Source of the DNA: CAYFUR01 sp964346275
GTDB lineage: Bacteria > Sumerlaeota > Sumerlaeia > SLMS01
Length of the DNA: 17,355 bases
Direction: 5' to 3'
NCBI GenBank assembly: GCA_964346275.1
Contig: CAYFUR010000078.1
Span: forward strand, 1-17,355
Position 1 is the stretch's first letter. Each line of letters opens with the position of its first letter. This document shows positions 1-7,593 of the stretch, piece after piece. The position numbers and the translations under genes are program-made. The notes beneath the pieces were generated by a model. It had not been told where the DNA came from and did no database searches. It was given only the letters and a program-made list of their open reading frames with translations.

Positions 1-11
1 CCCCGTGCGTT

Positions 12-1532
12 TCAAAAGCTGAAGAAGCCTTGATAGAGGCCGAGGAGAATGGAGCCGGCGGTGAGCAGGCCCATGAGGAGGCGCGCGCCGAGGGCCGGAA
101 TGCGGGGTGACGGCAGCGGCGGCGTCTCCTCATCTTCGAGGAAAGGATTGTGGGTAATGGCGGCCCGCATCCAGCCGAAGTAATAGTAAATCGAGAGGAC
201 GACACCGAGGAGGGCCACCCCGAGGACGACATACATCTGGGCCTGGAAAGCCGCATAAAAGAGGAGCAACTTGGCGACGAACCCGGCCAGCGGGGGAATA
301 CCGGCGAGGGAGCCGAGGCCGACAAGAAGAGTACCGCCGAGAAACGGTTCCTTCTTGAGGAGGTCGTCGTAGTGGTCGAGGTCCTGGTCGCTGTCCTCTT
401 CCCCAACGAGATGGGCCATTACTTCAAACACGCCGAAAGAGGCGAGAGCATAAGTAACGAGGTAGAAGAGCACGGCCGCGAAGGCCCAGTCGACCTTCAG
501 GGAGGCAAGCAGGCCCATCAGGAGAATACCGGCGTGCGCCACTCCGGACATCCCCATGACCCGCTTCACATTGCGCTGCCCGAGAGCGGCGATATTGCCG
601 AAGAGGAGGGTCAGGATCGCGACCACGGTCAGCAAGGGCACGGCAAGAAATTCAAGCGGAGCAAAGGGCCCGTGCAACAGCAGGTAGAGCAGAAAGAATC
701 CGGCGGCCTTGGAAGACACGGCGAGAAATGCCGTCACCGGTGTGGGCGCGCCCTGGTAAACATCCGGAATCCAGATCTGGAAGGGAACAACCCCGATTTT
801 GAAAGCGATTCCGGTCAACACCAGCGCCGCTCCGAAAAGGACGAGATAATTCGTGCGGTTGTTATAGAACTCTCCGGAGGCGGCAATAAAGGTTTCCAGT
901 TCCTCAAAATTGAGAGGGCTGGCCGCCGTCGCAGGCAGTTCAGGGTTACTCGCCGCTCCATACAGAAGGGCAATTCCGAACAAAAGCATGCCAGAGCTGA
1001 ATGCTCCCATGATCAGGTACTTCAGTCCCGCCTCCAGCGAGAAGCGGCTGGTCCTTCGATAGGCGACAAGAATGTAGAATCCGATCGTCAGCGTTTCCAG
1101 CGCCACGAAGAGGAGCAGGAAATGATGACTTTGCACGAGGATCATGAAGGAGGCGGTGACAACGAGAACGAGATGGTGAAACTCTACCTTGACGAGATTC
1201 CGTCCTTCGAGAAAGACGCCGCCGAGGTGGGTCACCGCGATGGAGCCGGCGAGCAGGAATAGCCTCATCCAGTCCCCGGTGGCGTTTTGGGCGAGCAAGC
1301 CACCGAACAAAACCGTCGTCCCTCCGCCATTGCCAAAGTCCATCCCGGAGAGCAGGACGAGGCCCACGATCAGGTGCAGGGTGATGGACACCGCCGACAG
1401 GCGCGGTCGCGCCCGCGGTACAAGCAGGTCAAGAAAAAGAAGTAGAATCGCCCCCACCCCGAGAAGAATCTCGGGTAGAAGGGCTCCCCACCGGTTGGTG
1501 ACGGTCAGACTGTGCAGTAGGTCCGGGTCCAT
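12..1532 (-). CDS. nuoN: NADH-quinone oxidoreductase subunit N (complex I antiporter-like subunit)
   Basis: This is one of the three Mrp-antiporter-like, proton-translocating subunits of the complex I membrane arm. The 506-residue protein is almost entirely hydrophobic helices, close to the usual NuoN length. The family signature is clear around residues 245-280: AFKIGVVPFQIW, then PDVYQGAPTPVTAF, then a lysine at 275. Glu146 in ALETLTIGFY matches the conserved TM5 glutamate, and Lys245 matches the broken-helix lysine; both belong to the proton path in this family. One oddity is Gln252 where NuoN proteins usually have His (PFHxW). The ATG lies one base after the nuoM stop codon (TAAcATG), so translation is probably coupled. 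It is the last nuo gene; only 11 bases of the window follow the stop, so any operon terminator lies outside. Confidence 0.97.
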   Translation of the reverse strand: MDPDLLHSLTVTNRWGALLPEILLGVGAILLLFLDLLVPRARPRLSAVSITLHLIVGLVLLSGMDFGNGGGTTVLFGGLLAQNATGDWMRLFLLAGSIAVTHLGGVFLEGRNLVKVEFHHLVLVVTASFMILVQSHHFLLLFVALETLTIGFYILVAYRRTSRFSLEAGLKYLIMGAFSSGMLLFGIALLYGAASNPELPATAASPLNFEELETFIAASGEFYNNRTNYLVLFGAALVLTGIAFKIGVVPFQIWIPDVYQGAPTPVTAFLAVSSKAAGFFLLYLLLHGPFAPLEFLAVPLLTVVAILTLLFGNIAALGQRNVKRVMGMSGVAHAGILLMGLLASLKVDWAFAAVLFYLVTYALASFGVFEVMAHLVGEEDSDQDLDHYDDLLKKEPFLGGTLLVGLGSLAGIPPLAGFVAKLLLFYAAFQAQMYVVLGVALLGVVLSIYYYFGWMRAAITHNPFLEDEETPPLPSPRIPALGARLLMGLLTAGSILLGLYQGFFSF

Positions 1533-1533
1533 G

Positions 1534-3138
1534 TTACTCGTTCAGGGCTGCCGGGCTTTTCCCGGCGGGAGCTTCAGCGGACATCCTCTGCCCGGAGAAG
1601 TTGTTTTCGAGGTTGCGGTCGACCGGATCGGAGATGCTTCGGGGCCAGAAACCGAAAAGGAAGAGAGCGGCCAGCAGCAGCAGCGCAGGCAGCTTTTCGG
1701 ATAGACGAATATCGCCGCGAATGGTGAGACCCTCCGCAACCGGGCCAAAGAAAATGCGCGCCACCGCCCGGAGTCCGTAGATGGCAGAGATGAGGATGCC
1801 CACGACCGCTGGAACCACCACCCACGGGGTCGCCGAAGTCCAGAGAGCGGCGAAAATCCCAAGCTCGCCCCAGAAGTTCGCGAATCCGGGCAGGCCGATA
1901 CTCGCCATTGTCGCGGCCACGAAGAGCCCCATCAGCACCGGCGCCTTTTGTCCAAGGCCGCCCAGTTCCTCCATGTCCGCAGTCCCGCCGCTGCGTTCGA
2001 CAACGTCGGCGAGCAGGAACAGCAAAGCCACGGAAAGCCCGTGCGCAAACAACATCAGAACCGCCGCGCCGAGCCCGAGGGTCGAGTAGGCGTAGAGGCC
2101 GAGAAACGCGTAGCCCATGTGCATAACGGAAGCGTTGCCAAGCATCAGCTTGAGGTCCCGCTGCGCCATCGTGACAAACCCGATCAGAAGCAGATTACCG
2201 AGCGCCAGCCACATCAGCAGCGGTGCCCACTGTCCGGCTCCTACCGGCAGCAATGGATAGGCAATCTGGATTAAACCGTAGAGGCCGAACTTTTTCAGGA
2301 CGCCCGCATGCAGCATCGCCACCGGAGCGGGGGCTGTCGCATAGCCGCGCGGCGCCCAGGTATGAAAAGGGAACAGCGACACCAGGATGCCGAATCCGAT
2401 CAGCAGGAGCCCGAAGAGAGTACCCTGATGGGGCATTTCCACGAGCGCGTTCCGCAGGGCGATCATGTTGAAGGCTTCCGCCTCGCTGAAAAAGTACAAC
2501 GCGAGCAGACCCGCCAGCGTCAGCATCGCCCCAAGGGTCAGGTAAATGGTTAACTCCAGCGCCACTCCTTTGCGCCCCCGCCGCCCGAAAAGCGCGATGA
2601 GAACAAAGGTCGGGATCAGCGCGAATTCGTGAAAGAAATAAAAGAAAAAGACGTCCACCGACGAGAAGATGCCCATCAAACCGCCCTGCATGACGAGAAG
2701 GAGAATGAGGAACAACCGGCGCTGTTCCATTTCCACTTGCACGGCGTACAGGCCCGCCGCAATGCCGACGAGACCCGCCAACAGATAAAAAGGCAGGGCC
2801 AGACCGTTGAGGCCAAGGTGCAAAAAGATGCCGAAACGCCCCAGGCCCAAGTCCGAGCGGAAAGTAAATGCGTACCCTTCCGCGCCGGGAAGAACGGCAA
2901 GGTAAACCGAGCACAGATAGAGACTGAGCAGGCCCGGCACCACAAAGCCGATGACCGCTGCCGTTTTCACCGCCCGGTCCGGCAGTTTTCCGGAGACAGC
3001 CAGCGCCACCGCCATAGTCAGTGGAACGGCGATGGAAAGCAGCAGGAACAGCGAGTGCAGCATTGGCTGGCCCTCCCCGGCCAACTGCAAAAGCCCGGTC
3101 AATCCGTTCAGAAAGGCGATGGGGGAAAGGTCCGTCAT
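1534..3138 (-). CDS. nuoM: NADH-quinone oxidoreductase subunit M (divergent type)
   Basis: This is the second antiporter-like proton-pumping subunit of complex I, 534 residues with about 14 hydrophobic helices. Family marks visible are FFHEFALIPTF with Glu171 (TM5 glutamate), PFHTW at 257-261, LHAGVLKKFGLYGL at 276-289 with Lys283 (TM8 lysine), and GLPGFANFWGELG with the late-helix glutamate. Several positions are unusual. The broken-helix lysine that normally precedes PxxPFHxW is Leu252, the proline after it is Ser254, and the usual LPDAH after HxW is APRGY. Residues 1-25 precede the first clear membrane helix, which begins near Met26; the ATG at 3138 is preferred because it overlaps the nuoL stop as ATGA. 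Identity as NuoM rests on these motifs and on its place between nuoL and nuoN. Confidence 0.95.
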   Translation of the reverse strand: MTDLSPIAFLNGLTGLLQLAGEGQPMLHSLFLLLSIAVPLTMAVALAVSGKLPDRAVKTAAVIGFVVPGLLSLYLCSVYLAVLPGAEGYAFTFRSDLGLGRFGIFLHLGLNGLALPFYLLAGLVGIAAGLYAVQVEMEQRRLFLILLLVMQGGLMGIFSSVDVFFFYFFHEFALIPTFVLIALFGRRGRKGVALELTIYLTLGAMLTLAGLLALYFFSEAEAFNMIALRNALVEMPHQGTLFGLLLIGFGILVSLFPFHTWAPRGYATAPAPVAMLHAGVLKKFGLYGLIQIAYPLLPVGAGQWAPLLMWLALGNLLLIGFVTMAQRDLKLMLGNASVMHMGYAFLGLYAYSTLGLGAAVLMLFAHGLSVALLFLLADVVERSGGTADMEELGGLGQKAPVLMGLFVAATMASIGLPGFANFWGELGIFAALWTSATPWVVVPAVVGILISAIYGLRAVARIFFGPVAEGLTIRGDIRLSEKLPALLLLAALFLFGFWPRSISDPVDRNLENNFSGQRMSAEAPAGKSPAALNE

Positions 3139-5042
3139 GGCATGAGGTTATCGAGGAAGCCGCCGGCGTAGGCACCAAAAAGAAGCAGTCCGGCAAAGAA
3201 CCACCAGACGTAGGCGGCCGCGCTGCCAGTATGTAAGCGACGCGCGGCAATGCCCAGAAGTCCCGTCAAGCCCGCGCTGCCGCGTACCAGCAGCCCGGAA
3301 ATCACGAGCGTGTCCAGGAAGGCAACAATGTCGGCGACACGGTCCTGTACTTGCCGAACGTAGGCGTTGTAGATTTCATCAAAGAAAAAGCGAGATCGAC
3401 TGAAGGCATGGACTGGCGGGGCCAGCTGCTCCAACCGGTCCTTCTCCGCGCCGGCCCCATAGAAAAGCCGCGCCGCGACAAGGCCCGCAATCGAAGCAAG
3501 CGCCGAGATGAGAATGAGCATTGTGTGGTCGCTCCCTTGAGGGTGCGGTACCCATTCCGTCAGCGGCAGGCGCAAAACTTCAGGATACAACACGGCATAG
3601 CCTCCTCCGATCGCGTAAATGGCCAGCAGCACCAGTGGAACGACCATCGCCGGTCCCGACTCGTGCGCTTTTTCCGCCGCCGGACTGCGGGCTTTGCCAA
3701 GGAAAGCGATGAAGAACACCCGTCCCATATAGAGCGCTGTCAGCAAGGCGGTTACCGAGAGGATCCAGAAGGCCGGCGCACTGCCGCTCATGGCGACAAA
3801 CAGGATCAGGTCCTTGCTGAAGAAGCCCGCTGCGATATACGGGACCCCGGAAATCGCGATCACACCGGCCGCAAAAGTCGCCGTTGTCCACGGCATGCGC
3901 TTCCACAAGCCCCCCATGCGGAAGATGTCCTGTTCGTGATGACAGGCGTGGATGACCGAGCCGGAACCGAGAAAGAGCAGCGCCTTGAAAAAAGCGTGCG
4001 TCGTTAAGTGGAACATCGCCACCCAGACGCCATAGGTCAGGGCCGCGCCCTGCCCGTCCCCGTGATGCAGTCCGTAGAGGGTGCCGAGGCCGAAACCGGC
4101 CACCATGTAACCGAGTTGGGAAAGGGTCGAATAGGCCAGCACCTTCTTGATGTCGCGTTGCGCGAAAGCCCAGAGCGCTGCGCAGACCGCTGTGATGACT
4201 CCGATCCAGAGAATCACCTGCAAAGCCGTCTCCGTGTACAGGAATACCGTCCGGCCGAGGAAATACACGCCCGCCGCGACCATCGTGGCGGCGTGGATGA
4301 GCGCGGAGACCGGCGTGGGCCCCGCCATCGCGTCCGGAAGCCACACGTGTAGCGGCATTTGCGCGGACTTCCCGAGGACGCCGCAGAAAAGCAACAGGCC
4401 GATGAGCGTGCTCGCTTCCGCGGCATCACCCGCCATCATTGCCTGCAGCTCCGGCAGGGAAACGGTCCCGAAAGTCCAATAGGTCAGGAGAATCCCGAGC
4501 AGGTACCCGAAATCCCCCACCCGGTTCACGATAAACGCCTTCTTAGCCGCCGCTGATGCTTCGTCCGTGTGCAGGTAATGACCGATCAGCATGTAGGAAC
4601 TGAATCCGACCAGTTCCCAGAAAATGAACAGCATGAACAGATTTTCCGCGAGGACGATTCCCAGCATGGAAAACATGAAGATGGACAGTCCCCCGAAAAA
4701 ACGCCCCTGCGCACCGTCATCGTCCATGTAGCCAATGCTGAATACATGAATAAGGAGGCCTACCACCGTGACAACAAACAGCATGAGCGCGCTCAGGCGG
4801 TTAAGCCAGAACCCCATCTCCACGGAAAACTCCCCGAAGCGGAGCCATTCCATCGTCGTCAGCCACGGCTCTCCGTCCCAGGCTGTGAGCAATAGCCAGA
4901 GACTCAGGCCGCAAACGGCTGCGGCCGCGCCAACCGAAAGCGTCATCGCGACAACGCCCTGCCGGCGGACGAACATCCAGATCAGGGCCGCGGCAATAAG
5001 CGGAAGCAACAGGATCAGGGAAAGCGTAGCGGTCAGGTCCAT
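3135..5042 (-). CDS. nuoL: NADH-quinone oxidoreductase subunit L
   Basis: This is the distal antiporter-like subunit of complex I, which also carries the long lateral helix along the membrane arm. At 635 residues it has the usual NuoL length (E. coli about 613). Recognisable segments are ENLFMLFIFWELVGFSSYML with TM5 Glu143, then KKAFIVNRVGDFGYLLG, then GKSAQMPLHVWLPDAMAGP with Lys225, then TPVSALIHAATMVAAGVY. The C-terminal part after about residue 500 fits the lateral helix plus a last membrane anchor. The start is placed at the ATG at 5042 (protein begins MDLTATLSL) because it shares one base with the nuoK stop (TGATG) and begins directly at the first helix. An in-frame ATG 54 nt upstream would add a charged, non-conserved stretch inside nuoK. 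It overlaps nuoM by 4 nt at its end. Confidence 0.97.
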   Translation of the reverse strand: MDLTATLSLILLLPLIAAALIWMFVRRQGVVAMTLSVGAAAAVCGLSLWLLLTAWDGEPWLTTMEWLRFGEFSVEMGFWLNRLSALMLFVVTVVGLLIHVFSIGYMDDDGAQGRFFGGLSIFMFSMLGIVLAENLFMLFIFWELVGFSSYMLIGHYLHTDEASAAAKKAFIVNRVGDFGYLLGILLTYWTFGTVSLPELQAMMAGDAAEASTLIGLLLFCGVLGKSAQMPLHVWLPDAMAGPTPVSALIHAATMVAAGVYFLGRTVFLYTETALQVILWIGVITAVCAALWAFAQRDIKKVLAYSTLSQLGYMVAGFGLGTLYGLHHGDGQGAALTYGVWVAMFHLTTHAFFKALLFLGSGSVIHACHHEQDIFRMGGLWKRMPWTTATFAAGVIAISGVPYIAAGFFSKDLILFVAMSGSAPAFWILSVTALLTALYMGRVFFIAFLGKARSPAAEKAHESGPAMVVPLVLLAIYAIGGGYAVLYPEVLRLPLTEWVPHPQGSDHTMLILISALASIAGLVAARLFYGAGAEKDRLEQLAPPVHAFSRSRFFFDEIYNAYVRQVQDRVADIVAFLDTLVISGLLVRGSAGLTGLLGIAARRLHTGSAAAYVWWFFAGLLLFGAYAGGFLDNLMP

Positions 5043-5362
5043 CAGTGCTTGAGGGCGTTGATCTCGTTCAGTTCCACCGTCTGCTTGCGGCGCCACAGCG
5101 CGACAATGATTGCCAGGCCGACGGCCACTTCACAGGCCGCGATGGCGATAATGAACAAGGCGAAAAGGTTTCCCTCCATCTGCGGATTGGCCGCCGTGGA
5201 GTGGAAGCGTGAAAAGGCGATGAGGGCGAGGATCGAGGCACTCAGCATCAGCTCGAGGCACATGAAGACGACGAGCGTGTTTTTGCGCAGCAGAACCCCG
5301 AAAAATCCGATAGCGAAAAGAAGACAGGCGACAAAAAGATAATGCTCAAGGCCCATGCTCAT
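5042..5362 (-). CDS. nuoK: NADH-quinone oxidoreductase subunit K
   Basis: This small membrane subunit contributes to the proton path between the quinone site and the antiporter subunits. It has 106 residues and three transmembrane helices (about 8-25, 29-51 and 66-88), typical for NuoK. The two conserved buried glutamates are present as Glu37 (MCLELML) and Glu78 (IAACEVAVGLAI), matching Glu36 and Glu72 of E. coli NuoK by motif. Two in-frame ATGs lie close together (MSM); the first is chosen because a strong GGAGGAG at 5373-5367 sits at correct distance from it and because it forms an ATGA overlap with the nuoJ stop. The stop codon overlaps the nuoL start by one base. Confidence 0.97.
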   Translation of the reverse strand: MSMGLEHYLFVACLLFAIGFFGVLLRKNTLVVFMCLELMLSASILALIAFSRFHSTAANPQMEGNLFALFIIAIAACEVAVGLAIIVALWRRKQTVELNEINALKH

Positions 5363-5877
5363 TGCGCTCCTCCTTCCCCGCCGAGGTCTTCTGCGCGCTT
5401 GCTGACCACAATGACCCCGATCATCGCGATCAACAGCATGAAGCCCGTGATCTGGAACGGCAGCAGGTAGCGCGTAAACAGAAGTTGACCGAAAATGGCC
5501 GGATCCCGCGCCGGCGATTCCATCGAAACTTCCACAAACGGACCGCTCCCCCCACCGAAAACGAGAAAATAACTGCCTGTTACGAGCAGCGCGAAAGCGG
5601 CGAGGCTGGCAAGGAAACGGAGCAGTTTCGGCTGCGGGGCACTCCGTACATCGATCAGCATGATAATAAAAAGGAAGAGCACGACGATTGCCCCCGCGTA
5701 CACCAGTACCTGCAGAATCGCGAGAAAGTAGGTTTCCAGCATGACAAACAGGGCCGCCAGGCCGACAAAGGAAAGCAGCATGTTCAAGGCCGCGTTGACC
5801 GCGCTGCGACTGGTCGCGACGAAGAAGGCCGGAACAATGGTCAGCACCGCGAAGGCGTGGAAAAGCAGCTCTCTCAT
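5359..5877 (-). CDS. nuoJ: NADH-quinone oxidoreductase subunit J
   Basis: This membrane subunit of complex I carries the helix involved in coupling quinone reduction to proton transfer. It has 172 residues with five hydrophobic helices (roughly 3-20, 28-50, 52-76, 86-108 and 138-162), the normal NuoJ layout. Typical segments are ETYFLAILQVLVYAGAIVVL in helix three and LFTRYLLPFQITGFMLLIAM leading into the last helix. The start ATG at 5877 is the only sensible one: an in-frame TAG lies about ten codons upstream with no other start codon between. I see no clear Shine-Dalgarno sequence before it. The 67-nt gap to nuoI upstream is the longest inside the cluster, so this gene may depend less on coupling. 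Its stop overlaps the nuoK start (ATGA). Confidence 0.96.
   Translation of the reverse strand: MRELLFHAFAVLTIVPAFFVATSRSAVNAALNMLLSFVGLAALFVMLETYFLAILQVLVYAGAIVVLFLFIIMLIDVRSAPQPKLLRFLASLAAFALLVTGSYFLVFGGGSGPFVEVSMESPARDPAIFGQLLFTRYLLPFQITGFMLLIAMIGVIVVSKRAEDLGGEGGAQ
5367..5373 (-). promoter_or_regulatory. Shine-Dalgarno site of nuoK
   Basis: On the minus strand GGAGGAG is followed by CGCA and the ATG at 5362; the GGAGG core is 6 nt from the start. It lies inside the end of nuoJ and favours the first of two nearby ATGs. It is the strongest ribosome binding site in the cluster. Confidence 0.75.
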
Positions 5878-5944
5878 AGAATACGGCGCAGCATTAGAAC
5901 ATGCGTCCTATCAATGAAAAGGGAAAACTCGGAGCAATCCCGTT

Positions 5945-6487
5945 TTAATGGTGGGGATTCCCGCGCGCGGCCGCTTCCTTTTTCCGGTCCCACTTGAAGT
6001 GTTCGTCCGGCAGCGTTCCCCCCAATTCGTAGAGCTTGTCCTTCTTGTAAACGAGTTCTTCGCGGGAATACCCGGTCACGGAAAAGATGTCCTGCAGGAA
6101 AATGGCTTCTTCCGGACATACTTCCTGGCAAAGCCCGCAGTAAATACACCGGAGCATGTTGATCTCGAACTCCCGCGGTGCTTTCTCCACATGGGCCGTC
6201 TCGTCTTCCTCCGGAATTTCCCCGGGCGTAATGCGAATGGCCCGCGGAGGACAGACAAATTCGCAAAGCTGGCAGCTGACGCACTTTTCACGGCCGCTCG
6301 GATCCTTCACGAGCGTGGGAACGCCGCGATAGCCCTCCGGAATTTCCGGGCGCTCGTCCGGATATTCCAGCGTTACCGGCGGCTTCAACATGTTCCGCAT
6401 GGTGATTTTCAGGCCGGCTGCGATCTGGGGAAGATAGCTTTGCTCGGCAAGGCTCAGCGGTTTGCGTTCGACTACTTTGGTGGCCAT
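5945..6487 (-). CDS. nuoI: NADH-quinone oxidoreductase subunit I (2x[4Fe-4S] ferredoxin-like)
   Basis: This peripheral-arm subunit carries two [4Fe-4S] clusters (N6a and N6b) that pass electrons towards the terminal cluster in NuoB. From the chosen start the protein has 180 residues. The two ferredoxin motifs are CVSCQLCEFVCPP (Cys69, 72, 75, 79) and CIYCGLCQEVCPEEAI (Cys114, 117, 120, 124), all eight ligands present. The N-terminal 50 residues include the short amphipathic stretch that docks onto the membrane arm. The start is the ATG at 6487 (MATKVVERK), with GAGGA 7 nt upstream; an earlier in-frame ATG at 6514 would overlap nuoH by 17 nt and lacks support. The gap after the nuoH stop is 10 nt. 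Confidence 0.97.
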   Translation of the reverse strand: MATKVVERKPLSLAEQSYLPQIAAGLKITMRNMLKPPVTLEYPDERPEIPEGYRGVPTLVKDPSGREKCVSCQLCEFVCPPRAIRITPGEIPEEDETAHVEKAPREFEINMLRCIYCGLCQEVCPEEAIFLQDIFSVTGYSREELVYKKDKLYELGGTLPDEHFKWDRKKEAAARGNPHH

Positions 6488-6494
6488 GGCGGAT

Positions 6495-6499
6495 TCCTC
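6495..6499 (-). promoter_or_regulatory. Shine-Dalgarno site of nuoI
   Basis: GAGGA on the minus strand lies 7 nt before the ATG at 6487 and overlaps the nuoH TGA stop (TGAGGA). It decides between the ATG at 6487 and the in-frame ATG at 6514, and suggests that ribosomes ending nuoH reload onto nuoI. Confidence 0.7.
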
Positions 6500-7592
6500 A
6501 GATTTGTTCGACAAGGGCGATCAGGATCGCGTAAGCGACCAGATTCAGCACCGCCAGCGGCAGGAGTTTCTGCCAGCCCAGCGTCATCACCTGGTCATAG
6601 CGGAACCGCGGCAGCGTCCAGCGGATCCACATAAAGAAAAAGACGAGCACGAACGTCTTCAGAGCAAAGACAACGATGGAGAGTATGCTGCCGAAAAGGC
6701 CCTCCGGATAGTGCAAAAAGGGCAGGTTCCACCCACCCAGAAAAAGCAGTACAAAGACCGCCGACCCAATGATGACATGCGCGTACTCTCCCACAAAAAA
6801 GAGCCCGAACTTGAAGGCGCCGTACTCTGTGTTGTAGCCGGCGACAAGGTCCGTTTCCGATTCCGGCATGTCGAAGGGCAGGCGGTTTGTCTCCGCGAAA
6901 AGGGCGACAAGGAAGATCAACGCCGAAACCGGTTGGAAGAACACCGTCCATTGCGGCAGGAAGCCGAGCAAGAGGCCGCTTTGTCCCTCCGCGATGTGAA
7001 AAAGGCTGAGGCTGCCGCCGAACCACATGAAGACCGGCAGCAGGGACAGCCCCATCGCCAGCTCGTAGGAAATCATCTGTGCGGAGGCGCGGATGCCCCC
7101 GAGAAAGGGATATTTCGAGTTCGCTGCCCAGCCGCCAAGAATGATGCCGTAGACACCCAGCGACGACACCGCCAGAATGAAGAGGACCCCGATCTCGAGA
7201 TCGGCGAGGACGAGCGGGCTAATGCTTCCGTCCGCTCCTTTGGCAATGCCGAACGGAACGACCGTCATGGTCGTCATGGCGGGAATAAAAGCGACCAGCG
7301 GAGCGAGCAGATAATACAGCTTGTTCACGTGTCCGGGAGTCGCATCCTCCTTAAAGAGAAACTTCAGCCCGTCCGCGAGCGGTTGAAAAAGGCCCAGTCT
7401 CGTTAGGACGATTCCGATCAGGGGGATGCCGCCGATAAGCGGGATTTGGGTGCGGTTTGGTCCGGTCCGCCCTTGGGCGGCTCCCGCCACTTTACGCTCC
7501 AGCAAAACAGCGTAGGCGGCGCAGGTCATCACCACGCCAATCAGGATCAGGCCCTTTGTGGCCAGCCATGCAATCGTTCCCAGCTCGCTCAT
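6498..7592 (-). CDS. nuoH: NADH-quinone oxidoreductase subunit H
   Basis: This membrane subunit forms much of the quinone-binding chamber at the junction with the peripheral arm. It has 364 residues and about eight to nine hydrophobic helices, near the usual NuoH length. Signature stretches are AQGRTGPNR (39-47), GLFQPLADGLKFLFKED (67-83), GWAANSKYPFLGGIRASAQM (154-173), ETNRLPFDMPESETDLVAGY (234-253) and EYGAFKFGLFFVGEYAH (256-272). The acidic loop 234-256 is the conserved part facing the quinone cavity. The C-terminal FMWIRWTLPRFRYDQ is also typical. The ATG at 7592 follows the nuoG stop with one base between (TGAaATG), with a modest AGAAG upstream. I see no anomaly. Confidence 0.98.
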   Translation of the reverse strand: MSELGTIAWLATKGLILIGVVMTCAAYAVLLERKVAGAAQGRTGPNRTQIPLIGGIPLIGIVLTRLGLFQPLADGLKFLFKEDATPGHVNKLYYLLAPLVAFIPAMTTMTVVPFGIAKGADGSISPLVLADLEIGVLFILAVSSLGVYGIILGGWAANSKYPFLGGIRASAQMISYELAMGLSLLPVFMWFGGSLSLFHIAEGQSGLLLGFLPQWTVFFQPVSALIFLVALFAETNRLPFDMPESETDLVAGYNTEYGAFKFGLFFVGEYAHVIIGSAVFVLLFLGGWNLPFLHYPEGLFGSILSIVVFALKTFVLVFFFMWIRWTLPRFRYDQVMTLGWQKLLPLAVLNLVAYAILIALVEQI

Positions 7593-7593
7593 T

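Noticed and set aside
150..1262. 370-residue plus-strand frame opposite nuoN
   Set aside because: Highly charged, low-complexity translation with no domain; it mirrors the GC-biased codons of nuoN and has no ribosome site.
5043..5096. Upstream start for nuoL inside nuoK
   Set aside because: The extra 18 residues are charged and unlike NuoL; the TGATG junction at 5042 is the natural start.
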